Assembly: GCA_023205875.1 (NCBI GenBank)
Contig: CP060768.1
Location: forward strand, 62,001 to 126,000
DNA from: Chloropicon primus
Taxonomy: Eukaryota > Chlorophyta > Chloropicophyceae > Chloropicales > Chloropicaceae
Length of the DNA stretch: 64,000 nucleotides
Reading direction: 5' to 3'
Positions within the stretch are counted from its first letter, which is position 1, and each line of letters starts with the position of its first letter. Below the pieces are notes generated by a model, which saw only the letters and a program-made list of their open reading frames with translations, did not search any database and was not told the DNA's origin. Below, one piece after another: positions 31,372 through 43,100 of this stretch. A program made the position numbers and the translations under genes.

Positions 31372-33991
31372 ATGGAGGAACCGCTTATCGGTTTGGACGC
31401 CAGTGGTCCTCCCTTCTCCGGAAGGAGTGAGACATACAGCCGAGAAGGAGAGACGGATACTTTCTCTCAACTTTCTGTCAGAGCTGGCACGAGTGCAGGG
31501 GAAAGGAACACCAGCGGTGCAGGGCGTCGAGGTGAACCCAGTGGACCCAAAGTGGATACCAACCTTGAAAGCATCGACTATCTTCCTGCCAACAACGCGC
31601 CATGGAGAGAGCACGTCACAAACCAAGAGAGGATGAAGAGCAATTGGTGAGTTCAGCTCCAAAGATGAAGCAACAAGATGTGTTGGCAACTCAATCTAAT
31701 ATTCTCTCTCCCTCTGTCTCTCTCTCTCTCTCTGCAGGGTTCGCTGGTACATGATGGCGTTGATAGGTTTCAGCATTGGTTTCATGGGTTACATGCTGTA
31801 CAAGTTTATCCACGGACTCGCTCACATGCGGTACAATGCCATCCACACCGCGTTTGAACTCAGAGACAAGTCCTCCATAGGTGCTGTATTCCTGTCCATC
31901 CTTCTGACTACGGTGATAACGTCATGCCTGGTGCTGGCGTCAGCTTTTACTGTGGTGTACATAGCTCCCGAGGCCGCCGCTTCTGGAGTGCCCGAGGTGA
32001 TGGCCTACCTCAATGGCTGTTACATCCGCAGAGTCTTCAACATCAGGACCCTCGTTGTGAAGTTCACGAGCTGCGTCTTGGCGGTGGCCTCTGGCTTGCC
32101 TGTTGGTCCAGAGGGGCCCATGATTCACTTGGGAGCGATCCTCGGCGCAGGAATCAGCCAAGGGGAGTCAACAACGCTTGGCTGCGCCTCTCCGATATTC
32201 CCGAGCTTGAGGAACTCCAAGGATAAGAGAGATTTTATCACCGCTGGAGTTGCGGCTGGAGTTGCCGTCGCTTTCGGAACTCCCATCGGGGGGCTCCTCT
32301 TCGCCTTTGAAGAGATAGCAAGTTTTTGGCAGAGGAGCCTGGGGTGGCAGATCTTCTTCGCTTGCATTTGCGCGACGTTTGCTCTCAACCTGTTCCAAAG
32401 CGCGGAGGACGCCATGGCGAATGGCCACTTTGGCCTGTTCGCCAAGTCTGGCGTGATCTTTGAGGTATCAGAAACCATATCGACTCACGCCTTGGCTCTC
32501 ATTCCCGCCATCGTGATCGGACTCGAGTGCGGGATCGCTGCCGTGTGGTTCTGCAGGATCAGCCAGTGGATGGCGACGAAGCGGCAGAAGTACATCTTGC
32601 CGCGTGGGAAGCTTGCGTTGATGCTTGAGCCGGTCCTGTTGGGTGCCGCGTTTGTTGCGCTCATGGCTTTCTTGCCCATCATGTGGGAGTGCAGACCTGT
32701 CCCTGAGATTGACGTCAAAGAAACGGGGAAGAACGAGACGTGGTCAGGTCTGGAGCTCTACATTTGCAACCCGGGCGACGACAACGACGGGGACACGAAG
32801 ACGTACAACCCCATGGCTTCCTTGGTGTTCAACACCGGGGAGGAGACCGTGAAGCAGCTGTTGAATCGAGACGCCAACCAAGCGTTCGGTTACTTTAGCA
32901 TGGTCACCTTCTTGGGGATCTACTTTGTCGGAGCAGCTTGCGCCAACGGAATGGCAATCAGCAGTGGCCTCTTCGTTCCCATGCTTGTCATCGGCAGCCT
33001 CATTGGAAGGCTCACTGGTCTCATATTCCTCGACATATTCGTGGGACGAGAGGGGCAGTTCGCGCCTCCTTCTCCCTGGGCGTGGGTGAACCCCGGGGTG
33101 TTCGCTCTCATCGGTGCCGGGGCGTTCATGGGTGGGGTCACTCGGCTTACGATCGCCCTCGTCGTCATCATCATGGAGATGTCGAGCGAAGTCCATTTCG
33201 TGCTTCCCATCATGACGGGAATCATGACGGCAAAGTGGCTGGCGGACAACTTGGAGCACCACTCGATCTACGAGATGGCTCTGGTGAACAAGAGGATACC
33301 GTTCCTGAGCGGAGAGGGGATGGCCCACAACATGAAGCTGTTGGAGACCGTGACAGTGTCACGGGTGATGCAGCCAAACGTCGTCCTCGTGAACCTGGAG
33401 GAGAGGATATCAAGCCTCAAGCTCCTGTTGAAACAAACGTCGCACAACGGCTTCCCTGTTGTCTCCGAGGTCCCGGAGGGTGGGAGAAACATTTACGTCG
33501 GTTTCATCACGAGAGACCACCTTCAAGTGGTCCTTCGATCTGCGTTTTACAAGCTCTCTTCCTTCGACAGCTCCATGAAAAGCACGGGCAGCGACCCCAA
33601 CATGAAAGCACCCAAGCTGCTGCTGGACTTGGAGATCAAGTTTGAGGATTTGAACAGGAAGTACGTGTCCGAAAGGGCCCGCTCTCTGCTCCAGATGCAC
33701 GACGAACTTGTTTTGAGTGATCCCTCCGTTGCGGGGAAAGGCTCAAGAGATCACAAGAACTTTGAGCACGTCAGCATCAACTTGAGGCCATTTGTCAACA
33801 CGAGCGCGGTCGCTATCCAGACGTCCTTCTCGGTGGCGAGAACCTACGTTCTCTTCCGAACGCTCGGTCTGAGGCACCTCACCGTGGTGAACGAGTCCAA
33901 CCACGTCGCGGGTATCGTCACTAGGAAAGACCTTACCTCGGAAAGGCTGGAGGATGCTTTGAGAGCACACCGCCAGGACGCTTTCCTCTAA
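31372..33991 (+). CDS. CLC-type chloride/proton exchanger with CBS pair
   Basis: Exons 31372-31646 and 31738-33991 (intron 91 bases, GTGAGT to TGCAG after a CT tract) encode 842 residues. The junction restores KSNWVRWYMMALIG before the first membrane helix. The N-terminus has the family block ESIDYLPANNAPWRE. Selectivity motif ASGVPEV has Ser (about 174) as in chloride rather than nitrate CLCs; GPEGP carries the gating Glu (about 217). FEEIASFW has the proton Glu (about 284), so this is a 2Cl/H exchanger, closest in motif to CLC-7 and plant endomembrane CLCs. GLFVP is intact. Two CBS domains follow (about 620-680 and 765-835). Likely vacuolar or endosomal. Subfamily less certain. Confidence 0.93.
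31647..31737 (+). other. Intron of the CLC gene
   Basis: GTGAGT to CTGCAG, 91 bases, with a CT tract directly before the acceptor; splits the Trp codon TG-G. Confidence 0.92.
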
Positions 33992-34406
33992 GCTGCGCCG
34001 CCACAAGACCTCCTTACATGTAATGTACACTAGCATCACAGCCATAGAGCAACCTCCTGACCATCTGATCACGATGGATCATCACCGAAACAAGCAACCT
34101 CTCTCTCCCAATCACCCACACACTCTCTCCAGGGAATGGAAGTGCGCAAGTGAATTTTCCTCGGAAAGACAATGAGATCCCGCATCCATCGCTTCACCCC
34201 TCCTGTTTCCCTCCTCTCACTCACCGCCATCCATCACCCCCACCATTGTCATTGTCCTCCTCCTCTGGCCAGGCTGCATGCTTCTGCTTTCTGTCACTCG
34301 GAGAGTTTGAAACGGAGACCAAGGCGAGGCCTTTGGCGAAGTGGACGACGCAACGACGGCGACCAGGGTGAAAAGATGGTCATGACGGGACGGAAGCGGA
34401 GCCTCC
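33992..34406. other. Intergenic region with a dispersed repeat block and a uORF
   Basis: CLC 3' UTR with TGTAATG (34019), copy 2 of the dispersed block (34077-34242), then the leader of the choline-transporter-like gene with an upstream ATG at 34376 that overlaps the main start. Confidence 0.7.
34077..34242. repeat. Dispersed intergenic repeat, copy 2
   Basis: Second copy of the block at 28014-28184, same orientation, about 6 kb away. It starts 86 bases after the CLC stop codon, as copy 1 starts 23 bases after the bromodomain gene stop. Confidence 0.9.
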
Positions 34407-36551
34407 ATGGTGGTTGAGGACCCCGACTCGAGGACGCTGGGCTTGTCCAGCGTCTTGCCGAAGAACTCCAAGGCGTTCGAACCCACCTTCTCGGGGCCGC
34501 GGGACGTGGATAGGAGCTTCACGGATAGGGGTTCCTTCGTCCTGTTCTGCATCTTCATTGGCTCGGTCATCGCGATAGCGTCGAATGCCTTCCTCTTCGG
34601 GCCGGGGGAGCTCGAGAAGCTTCCCAGGGTCTTCACCAGCGAGGACAAGGCATGCGGCACGGATGACTTTGACAAGGACACGAGCGTATTGGTGTGGTGG
34701 ACGAGGGATGAGCCCCTCTTCCCAACCGAAGACGGATCGATACTGAGGGTGTGCTCCAGTTTTTGCCCCCAGGAGGGAGACACCTTGTGCCTCGATGCGG
34801 ACTCGGTGGTGAGGAAGACCAAAGGAACGGCGGGGGCACCGGACCCGGACTGTGCATCGGGTGTCATGGAGTGGCAAACAAAGACCGTCCAGCGTTTCGG
34901 GAGGTGCTTCACGGATGTGGAGTCCTGCCAGGCCCAGACTCAATACGAGAGAGAGGAGCTGGACAAGATCACGTCCATGGACATCACCATTCGGGCTTTG
35001 CTTGACATGTGGCACTCCCGTTGGCTGATACTTGCAGTTGGCTGCGTCATTCCCATCATTTTCTCCTATGGTCTCGTGCGCTGGCTGGCCAAGCCCAGAG
35101 CTTCCAAGGAGACGTTTCGAATCGCGCTGCCACAAGTGACCCTGACCGTCATGCTTGCAACCCTCCCTTCCGTTTCTCTGCTCATTCTCAATCAGAAGCT
35201 GAAAGGGTTCTTCGAGTGCTTTTACGTCGACAAGTTCCTGATGCCTGCCGTGTCCTACGTCGCTCTAGCGATCTTGGCGATGTCCATCATCATGGCAATC
35301 GCGTGTTTCTTGCTGAGGAAGAAGCTCAGGGTGTGCTCCAAACTTGCCATCGAGACGGCGAGGTGCTTGCGAAAGGTCAACGGGAGCCAAACCATCATTA
35401 TTCTCTCCTGCATGGCAAGCTGTTCGGTCGCGGTGGGGTGGTTTGGAATGGGGAGCTACGTGATCTGCTGGGCGCTGGACTTGGAATCGAGGGAGAGGAT
35501 CAACTCCAACCTCAGGACATTTATTTTGATCCTCTTTTCGGTGGGATGCCTGTGGCTCGCAGCCTTTGTCGGTGCAGTCTCCAGGCTCGTCCTTTCCGGG
35601 GCAGTGAGCGACTGGTTCTGGCTGCACAAGCCCAAGGACACGAAAAACTCCATTCAACTGTCGCTGCAACGTGCGTTGGTGAATCACCCGGGCACCGCAG
35701 CGAAAGGGTCCCTGCTCATCACTCTCTTCGAAGTGTGGAGGTCAATCTGGTCCAATTCCCTTTGGCCCCTCAGGGCGGTCTACAAGTTCATCAAGCTGTG
35801 GAAGCAAATCTTCGTGACCATCATGTTGCAGAGGAAGGTCGATGAGGTGGTTGAGATCGGGGACAACGAGGAGCTCAAGGAAGCGAAGCGCAAATCGGCC
35901 AACATCCACGTCATATCCAGAAGGGCGTACAACTCTGTTGCCCTGCACGGGAGGGGTCTGATTGACAGTGGGGTGCTGACGAGGAAGATTTTGAAGGACA
36001 ACGCGTACAGGGTGAGGAAGTGTTACGATCTCATGGGGGAGATCAACCTCATCATCTCGTTCTTGGTCCTTGTGATGTGCTTGTGCCTCGCAGTGGTCGC
36101 TGGCAGCCTCTTCGAGCAGCCCTCTGGGCTGGGCAAAGGGAGCGAAAGCCCCATCGGAATGATCTTCTGCGTCCTGGTGACATCGTTCACGGCGGTGCAA
36201 GGAGCATTCGCGCCGTTTCACCAGGCGAGCACCGCCCTGATCCAGTGCTTCTGCGAGGACCTCGATCGGAATGACGGGTCTCCCGTGAACCCTTACCGGG
36301 CCCACAAGAGCCTCCGCGAACTCGTGGCGAATGAGCACCAAGATGTGTTCAACACCCGCGAGAACAGGAAGGGGCGGCACGTGGCCCTGAAGAGGAAGAA
36401 CGACGCGCAAGAGGAGTACGGAAAGCAGTCCAAGCTCAAGAAAGCGAGAGACTTTCTGTTCACCAAGGTTCGAGATCTTCGAAACTCGGCCGCCAAGTCA
36501 GGCAACGAGGCCGAGGAGGAGGAAGCCGCGGGAGGGAGAACAACCGTGTAG
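34407..36551 (+). CDS. Choline transporter-like protein (CTL/SLC44 family)
   Basis: 714 residues, intronless, ATG at 34407. A short cytosolic head leads to membrane helix 1 (FVLFCIFIGSVIAIASNAFL, about 45-65). A Cys-rich lumenal or extracellular loop of about 130 residues follows (CSSFCPQEGDTLC, CASG, CFTDVESC). Then come about nine more hydrophobic segments in two groups (about 200-420 and 555-620) separated by a soluble stretch with YNSVALHGRGLIDSG. The final part has ISFLVLVMCLCLAVVAG and TALIQCFCEDLDRNDGSP, the C-terminal CTL signature. SLC44 proteins move choline or related solutes. The basic tail after 670 is low complexity. Family call good; substrate unknown. Confidence 0.82.
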   Translation: MVVEDPDSRTLGLSSVLPKNSKAFEPTFSGPRDVDRSFTDRGSFVLFCIFIGSVIAIASNAFLFGPGELEKLPRVFTSEDKACGTDDFDKDTSVLVWWTRDEPLFPTEDGSILRVCSSFCPQEGDTLCLDADSVVRKTKGTAGAPDPDCASGVMEWQTKTVQRFGRCFTDVESCQAQTQYEREELDKITSMDITIRALLDMWHSRWLILAVGCVIPIIFSYGLVRWLAKPRASKETFRIALPQVTLTVMLATLPSVSLLILNQKLKGFFECFYVDKFLMPAVSYVALAILAMSIIMAIACFLLRKKLRVCSKLAIETARCLRKVNGSQTIIILSCMASCSVAVGWFGMGSYVICWALDLESRERINSNLRTFILILFSVGCLWLAAFVGAVSRLVLSGAVSDWFWLHKPKDTKNSIQLSLQRALVNHPGTAAKGSLLITLFEVWRSIWSNSLWPLRAVYKFIKLWKQIFVTIMLQRKVDEVVEIGDNEELKEAKRKSANIHVISRRAYNSVALHGRGLIDSGVLTRKILKDNAYRVRKCYDLMGEINLIISFLVLVMCLCLAVVAGSLFEQPSGLGKGSESPIGMIFCVLVTSFTAVQGAFAPFHQASTALIQCFCEDLDRNDGSPVNPYRAHKSLRELVANEHQDVFNTRENRKGRHVALKRKNDAQEEYGKQSKLKKARDFLFTKVRDLRNSAAKSGNEAEEEEAAGGRTTV

Positions 36552-36659
36552 GAACAATCCAAGTTATATTATAGGATATTGTAAACTTATTACGACGAAA
36601 GAATAGGTGTGTGATCTAAAGAAAAACTAAAACGAGCTGAATTCAACGAAGAAAGAATC

Positions 36660-38009
36660 TCAAAAATCGTCGGTGCACGCGCCGTGGAACGCGGAGACGA
36701 GGTGGTCGATCTGCGCCTCGGTGATCACCAAGGGAGGGGTGAATCGAATGATCTTGCCGTGCGTCTGCTTGGCCAGGATTCCCCTGTCCAGCAGCTTCAT
36801 GCACACGCCCACGGCCGAGAAGCCGGGCTTTGTTGGGTTGTCGACAAACTCCACGGCACTCATCAGCCCTCTGCCCCTGATTTCTTTGATGCAGTCGAGG
36901 CCCTCGCAAGCCTCCGTCAGCTTTTCCCTCAGAATGTGCCCCATCTTCACGGAACGCTCGCACATTCCCTCCTCCATGAGAACCTTCAAGGCGGCTATGG
37001 CAACCCTCGCGGCGGTCGGGTTTCCGCCGTAAGTGCTTCCGTGCTGCCCAGGCTTAATGCAGTCCATGATGTGGTTGTCCGCGAGGACGGCGCTCACGGG
37101 GTACGTCCCTCCGCTCAGCGCCTTGCCCAACACAATGATGTCCGGCCTGGTGTTGTCGAACTCGCTGGCCAGCATGGTGCCGCACCTTCCGAGACCCGCC
37201 TGCACCTCGTCCGCGATCAGAAGGACGTTGTGCCTGGAGCAGATCTCCTTGGCCCTCTTCAGGTACTCTGGAGTCTTGGGCACCACGACTCCTGCCTCCC
37301 CCTGGACGGGCTCCACCATGAACGCGCACACGTTCGGATCCTTCACCGCCTCCTCCAACGCGGCCAAGTCGTCGAAAGGCACGTGGTCGAACCCCGGGGT
37401 AAACGGGCCGAACTGGCCGTAACTCTCCGGATCGGTGCTGCTCGAGATCGCGGCGATGGACCTCCCCCAAAAGTTCTTCTCGCAGAAGACCACCCTGGCC
37501 TGGTTGTCCTTGATGCCCTTCTCGACGTAGCCCCACCTCCTGGCGAGCTTCACCGCGCTCTCGCTTCCCTCCACGCCACTGTTCATCGGCAGAAGCTTGT
37601 CGTACTTGAACACGTCCGTGATGAACTCGGCATACTCCCCCAGGACGTTGTTGTGGAAAGCCCTGCTGGTCAGGCCCAACGTGTTGGCCTGGTCCACCAA
37701 AGCCTTGACAATCTTCGGATGGCAGTGCCCCTGGTTCACCGCGGAGTATCCCGCCAGGCAATCGAGGTACTCCTTTCCCTCCACGTCCCAAACCACAGCG
37801 CCTTCTCCCCTGGCGAGCACCACGGGGATCGGCTCATAGTTGTGGCAGCCATGAAGCCTCTCCTTTTCCATCAACTCGGCCGAACTCACAGCCGTTTGAG
37901 TGAATCCTCGCGCTCCGAAGAGAGAGAGGGATGCCGCGAGATGATTTGGAACCATCTCCCTCGCATGCTTGTTCAACACGGCCCCTAGGGACCCTACTCC
38001 TCGCACCAT
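36660..38009 (-). CDS. OAT: Ornithine aminotransferase, mitochondrial
   Basis: 449 residues, intronless, ATG at 38009. The first 40 residues are basic and Ala/Leu/Ser-rich (VNKHAREMVPNHLAASL type), fitting a mitochondrial presequence. The class III aminotransferase core has HNYEPIPVVLARGEG, MNSGVEGSESAVKLARRWGY, LLIADEVQAGLGRCGT with the PLP-ring Asp, and the PLP Lys in IIVLGKALSGGTYPVSAVL. The motifs AGYSAVNQGHCHPKI and HGSTYGGNPTAARV are OAT-specific compared with other class III enzymes. It converts ornithine and 2-oxoglutarate to glutamate semialdehyde and glutamate, linking arginine and proline metabolism. Converges on the CTL gene with 108 bases between. Firm. Confidence 0.95.
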   Translation of the reverse strand: MVRGVGSLGAVLNKHAREMVPNHLAASLSLFGARGFTQTAVSSAELMEKERLHGCHNYEPIPVVLARGEGAVVWDVEGKEYLDCLAGYSAVNQGHCHPKIVKALVDQANTLGLTSRAFHNNVLGEYAEFITDVFKYDKLLPMNSGVEGSESAVKLARRWGYVEKGIKDNQARVVFCEKNFWGRSIAAISSSTDPESYGQFGPFTPGFDHVPFDDLAALEEAVKDPNVCAFMVEPVQGEAGVVVPKTPEYLKRAKEICSRHNVLLIADEVQAGLGRCGTMLASEFDNTRPDIIVLGKALSGGTYPVSAVLADNHIMDCIKPGQHGSTYGGNPTAARVAIAALKVLMEEGMCERSVKMGHILREKLTEACEGLDCIKEIRGRGLMSAVEFVDNPTKPGFSAVGVCMKLLDRGILAKQTHGKIIRFTPPLVITEAQIDHLVSAFHGACTDDF

Positions 38010-38762
38010 TCTCCTTCAAACCTCGCAGGCCTCGCGATCGTGAGAATGCAAATTGCAAATGCAAATCGAGCTTCCCGTGGACCAAATCTTTCAAACGAGG
38101 GGTCGTTGGAAAGATAAAACGCTTGTCTTTCCGTCTAAACTCTTCTCCTTCGCTTCCACTCGTTGCAAAGTCTTCGAAACTCACCCAAGCGTTACGGTAC
38201 CGTGCAGGATGATTGCCTGACTCAGCAGACAAAAGGTGGCGTGATTTGGCAGAAAAGCGGAAAAAGGCGAAGGCGGGAGGAATCTGGTGTAAAGAATGGA
38301 GACGAGAGAACTTGCCGCCGCAACGGTGGCGGAGGAGAAAAGATGGCAGAGGAAGTATTATAAACGGAACCGTCTCGCCTTGCTCTTTCCAACGAGTGGT
38401 CGCATGATGGGGTTGACCCAGTGGTGAGGCGTGGAAGGGAAAGTCACCACCAAGGAGTGCAAAGCAAAAGCAAAGGTCCGAGGATGTTTCCTGGATCTTG
38501 GGCTCAAAGGCAAAGGCTAAAGGTGTCGCATTGTGGAGCCGTGAAAGACACGCACGTCTCTCTCTCTCTCTCTCTTCGCTTTGGAAGGGCCAGGAGATTC
38601 CGCACCCAACTCGACTCTGCACCCAATCAAACCCGAACAAACGACTGTGGAGGTGGGAAGACACACAACTCTTTGCTCTTTGTGTCTTGATTGATTGATT
38701 CATTGATTGATTCATTGATTGATTGATCGACTGTTTCATACATTGATTGATTGGCTGCGAAG
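38010..38762. other. Divergent intergenic region
   Basis: Between the 5' ends of OAT and the TMEM144-like gene. Holds a CT run near 38559-38576 and an ATTGATTG/TTGATTCA repeat (38690-38756) directly before the transporter start. No gene seen. Confidence 0.6.
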
Positions 38763-40018
38763 ATGGTCGCCACGGAGGCCTCTGGGCTGGCGTGGGCCCT
38801 CGCATCGATCTTGTTCTTCGGGTCCTTCGCTGTGCCCATCAAGACGCCAGCCATGCAGCAGGCGAGGGTCCACCCCATCATCATTCAAGTGTACAAGAGC
38901 ACGGCCTGCTTCACCACGTCTTTCTTCGTGCTCTTGCTGAGGGACTTCAAGTTCTCGTACTGGGGCGTCATTGGGGCGGCGATCTGGGTGAGTGACCCAG
39001 CACCTAGCCATGGACCTGCCTCCTCCTCTGACTCACGGCTTGCCTTGCCTCGCTCCTCTCTCGCTCGCACAGGTGCTCAACGGGATAGCAGCCATAGCTG
39101 CGGTCCAGTGCGCTGGACTCGGGGTCAGCCAGGCCACCTGGAGCGCAGTGACGAGTAAGTGCGCCCACCATTCGCTTCCCGCTCTCTCTTGCGTGCAATG
39201 AACTGACCCCGGCTCTTGCTTGCCTCAACGCTGGTCGGTATCCTTGGCCCGTGATCCCCAAAGTTGTCGTGTCCTTCGTTTGGGGCACTTGCTACTACCG
39301 CGAGGACCTGCCTCACTGGAACCTCGCCGTCTTGGGGATCGTCCTGATGACCGGCGGCGTCTCCGCCGTCGGGATCATCTCGAGCGGCAGGATCGGTGGC
39401 CCCAGGACGAGCTCGAAGCCGATGGAGGAGGGCACAAACCTCAGGGGGGTCAGCTACGCCAAGCTCGAGGAGGGAAAGGGGAGCGATGTCGAGGACGAGG
39501 GTGGGAGAATCAAGAGCCGCCACGGGAGCGCAAGCCCCTGGGGAGGCCTTTCGCCGAGAGCCAAGGGCCTGTGCTTCGCCTTGTATGTGGGGGTCGCGAA
39601 CGGGAGCTTCATGGTCCCCTTCAAGTCCGCCATCAAGGACAGTGGTCTGGACGCTGTGGAATACGTCCTGTCCTTTGGGATTGGCTCCGCGGGCGTCACA
39701 GCGATTGTGCTGACGCTGTGGCTGCTCCTCGGCCACCACAGAACGCCCATTGGACCGTCGTGGAAAGTTGCTCTGAAACCGAGCTTACTCACCGGCCTGC
39801 TCTGGAGCGCGGGAAACTTCTGCAGCATCTACGCCACCCAGTTGCTGGACCTTACGGTGGCTTGGCCCCTCGTCCAGTGCCAGCTGCTCGTGAGTACGGC
39901 CTGGGGCATCTTTTACTACCACGAGGTCCAGGGAACCCAACGAATAGCTATGGTCGTGGGATCATCCTTTGTGGTGGTCCTGGGCGTGCTCTTCTTGTCC
40001 ATGTCCAAGGAAAGCTAA
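38763..40018 (+). CDS. TMEM144-like drug/metabolite transporter
   Basis: Three exons, 38763-38987, 39073-39154 and 39264-40018 (introns 85 and 109 bases), encode 353 residues. The junctions restore IGAAIWVLNGIAAIAAVQCA and SAVTIVVSFVWGTCYY across exon ends. Ten hydrophobic segments fit the TMEM144 / carbohydrate-transporter branch of the DMT superfamily. The start WALASILFFGSFAVPIKT, the FVWG of helix 4, and the second-half YVGVANGSFMVPFKSAIKDS match the two internal repeats of that family. A cytosolic loop of about 60 residues sits between halves (about 155-215). Substrate unknown. Ends 92 bases from the convergent orphan gene. TGTAAT lies shortly after the stop. Confidence 0.82.
38988..39072 (+). 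other. Intron 1 of the TMEM144-like gene
   Basis: GTGAGT to CACAG, 85 bases, phase 0; the shortest intron in the window. Confidence 0.9.
39155..39263 (+). other. Intron 2 of the TMEM144-like gene
   Basis: GTAAGT to AAAG, 109 bases, splitting an Ile codon after its first base. The acceptor lacks a good pyrimidine tract, but the frame and membrane helix are restored only here. Confidence 0.8.
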
Positions 40019-40110
40019 CAAAAGGTTGATCTATGCGGGTGTCTGTGTAATTGTACAATATATATATATATAAGTTCTTAGTGATACAAAGTGGGTGTGA
40101 CGCCCGCTTC

Positions 40111-43100
40111 TCAAGTCGCTGCGCTCAAACCATCAAGAATCGACTCCACCCTCTCCTTGGCGCTTATGTCAATCGCAGAGCTGATGTAGTTGGACGACTC
40201 GATTCCCCACAGCAGAACGCTCTTGACGTGCGAAACCGCGAAGTCAAAGGAGCCCCTCATGATAGTGTCCCTGATCTCCGAAGACTTGTGGAGGAAGACC
40301 TCGATGGGCCTCGAAATGGGCAACGCCCAGTCCTGCTCCAGAACGTCGTCCATGTCCCTGATGAGCTCGTCGAGGACAATCTTGATCCTCCTCAGCATCT
40401 CGCCGTGCATATCCGTCGTGAGCAGCTGCTCCAAGTGAATGGACTTCCCGTCGAGAAAGGCTTGGAGAAGTATCGCGTTCGCTATGATTTTTGACACACC
40501 GGCGTAGCAGTCAGAGCCCAGGACCTTGCCGAGAAACAGAATGCCCTCTAACTCCTGGCAGGAGATGCATGCTCTCAGCGTGTCGATGTACAGTTGGGTC
40601 AAGCTGTCAAAGGCCTTGGTAAAAAATTTCAAGTTGTACAGGCTGCTGGTGAACTGCTCCGCGTTTCTCAAATCTTTCTCGACCCCAAGAGCCTTTGACT
40701 GCCGCAGGTTCGCGATAAAGTCAGAGCAGGTCGCCGTGTAGGACGTGAGGTCAAACCAATTGTGCCACGCCAGGGCGGATGCCTCGTCGATGAACACCTG
40801 GGAGTGCGCTTCCACTGGGAGGCTTTCACAACGCACCGCCATGGAGTTGGAGTAGCTAAGGTAGATGTTCTTCACCACCGGGACGTACCCTAGCGTGGGG
40901 TGCTCTTGGGCGACCAGGATGGACACTATTTGAGCTGTCTGGTTCGCAGAGACGTTGTCATAGCTCGCTTTAACCAGGAGCTTGTGGAAGGGGTCCTCGT
41001 GACTCTGCACTCGAACTGACTTCAAGAAGTTTGAGTTCAAAATTCCACTGAGTAGCTTCTGCTTGTCCTCGTAAAGGAAGTCCGGGTGATTGACTTGTAT
41101 GTCGAGGATCAGGCCGCCTTTTCTTTTCACCTCGGTGTTCTCCAGCACGTGAGACTGGCCGACGGAAACGTACGCCCTGATGTGCCTTATAACGTCCTCC
41201 GCAAAAACCACGGAAGCGTCTTTCATGCTCTCCGACGAGGTTCCCCGAATCAGGTAATACTCGCAAACGGTCGGAAGGCCCATCCCAAAGCCTTCGCGCG
41301 CTGCGCCACCCTCACCAGCACTTTGTGTGGGTGACAACAAATTGCCTACGCTCATGGACCCGTCGATGGACTGCACGATGTCCACGTTACATGCCCCTTT
41401 CCGAAAGGATATTGGATGCAGGAAGTGCCAAAGATTCGAGATTGGACCACCGTCGAGATCGCCTTCGTTTTCATCCATGTGGATCAAAACCTGTTCCATC
41501 AGCAGGCTGGTGAACGCGCGCACCGACTCGAGCCTGCAGTACTGAAGTGCAGTGTAGCTCCCGTAGGCTAGATCCGAAGAGCTGCCTCCGAAACTTCCTG
41601 CTGTGAGGTACACAGGGAACAACGAGTTCATGGTTTCCGCCCTGTCGATGTCGTTCCCGAGCATTGCCAGCTGGTTCGCGGCCTGAGAAATGTCGCGAGC
41701 AGAGAACTCACGGGAAGCGCTTCCGGCCATCTCAAATGCACTCGCCGCCCCCTTTAGCAACTTGATGCTCTTTGGATAAGGATCCAGCGGAACGGGTGGC
41801 TGACTCAAATGCCAAACGAGGCCCCCCAGGACCACCTCCAGGCCCGAACTCGCCGCCAGTCGCAGATCTTCTATTATCCCTGGCTGTGCCTTCTCCATGG
41901 GAGACAGCGCAAGAGGGTAAGCCATCGGAGGAGGTCCGTTGGTCTCACTTGCTCCAGTTTCGTCCTTGAGCTTCTCGTGCTTTCCCTGCTTCCTGCGCGT
42001 ATGCTGAGGCGCTTTCTTCCTGGCCAGCAGGTGCTTCGCCCTGACATCCAGCAACAAGCGCTTTGTGGACTCCAACTCGTGGAAGTACCCCGAGGAGAGG
42101 ACGTTCGAGCACGCCTTAATCAGGTGAGATGCTCGGTACAGTTGGTTCATGAGGAGGAAAGCGTGCCTTGGATTCTCTTTCACGATGTCCAAGGTCTTCG
42201 ACAAGCTTTTTCTCACTATCTTTGAGTCGTCGCTTGAGGATACAAGCTCCAAAATCCCCAGGTGATCGAGCTGACCCAGGCAGTTCACAATATCTTTGAC
42301 GTGATCCATCAAATAATCGAATCCTTTGCCTTTCTCCACCGATTTTTTCATCGTGTCAACGACCTCCTTCTTGATTTCGGTTTCCCTCGCATCAGCTGCG
42401 TTTTTGGTTTCCTCGCCCTCCGGCGGGGTCTCCTTGAGAAAGGAAACCTCGTCGCCGGCGCTGTCTTGCAGCTCTGCGCTAAGGATGTCAAGAACAACTT
42501 CAGCCGAATTCGAAATGACGGAGAGCTGGCTTGACAGCGAGCAGTCGAACAGCACAAGCTCTACCACAGCAGAAAGCAGCGACATGTGGTACTCGTCGAA
42601 TTCTTCAACCGCGTCTTCCTCCAGACTGTGGCCGTTCACTATCGCGCTCATGATCTGATGGACTTGATTTGGAGAGACCGAGCTTTGGGTGTTGTACACA
42701 TCTTGAGACCATTCAAGCAGCGCGTACGAGAGCATCTCACAAAGAGCGGGCCGGACTTCGGAGAGGGACATGAATTCAGACATCATGTCCTTCCTCTTCG
42801 CCAGGTTTGGCTCGAAGACTATGGCTTCCATTGGCGAGTTCTCGCTGTACAGCTGAAGGTAACGCCTGACCGCTTTCTGGCTCAGGAAGACTCCGCTGTA
42901 TATTGCCTCAAACGGGTCTCCTGAAAAGTGGGCAATCGATTCCGCGATCAGTTGGCCCTCGCTCACGGCCTCGTGGTGGAAGACGTACCTCTTCAGAACC
43001 CGCATCAGTCGTTTTGGAAACTTGGCCTTGGTCCTTTCCACCTGACCCTCGTCGTCTTTGTTCACAACATCGACGTGCAGCACAACAGACAAGGTGATGA

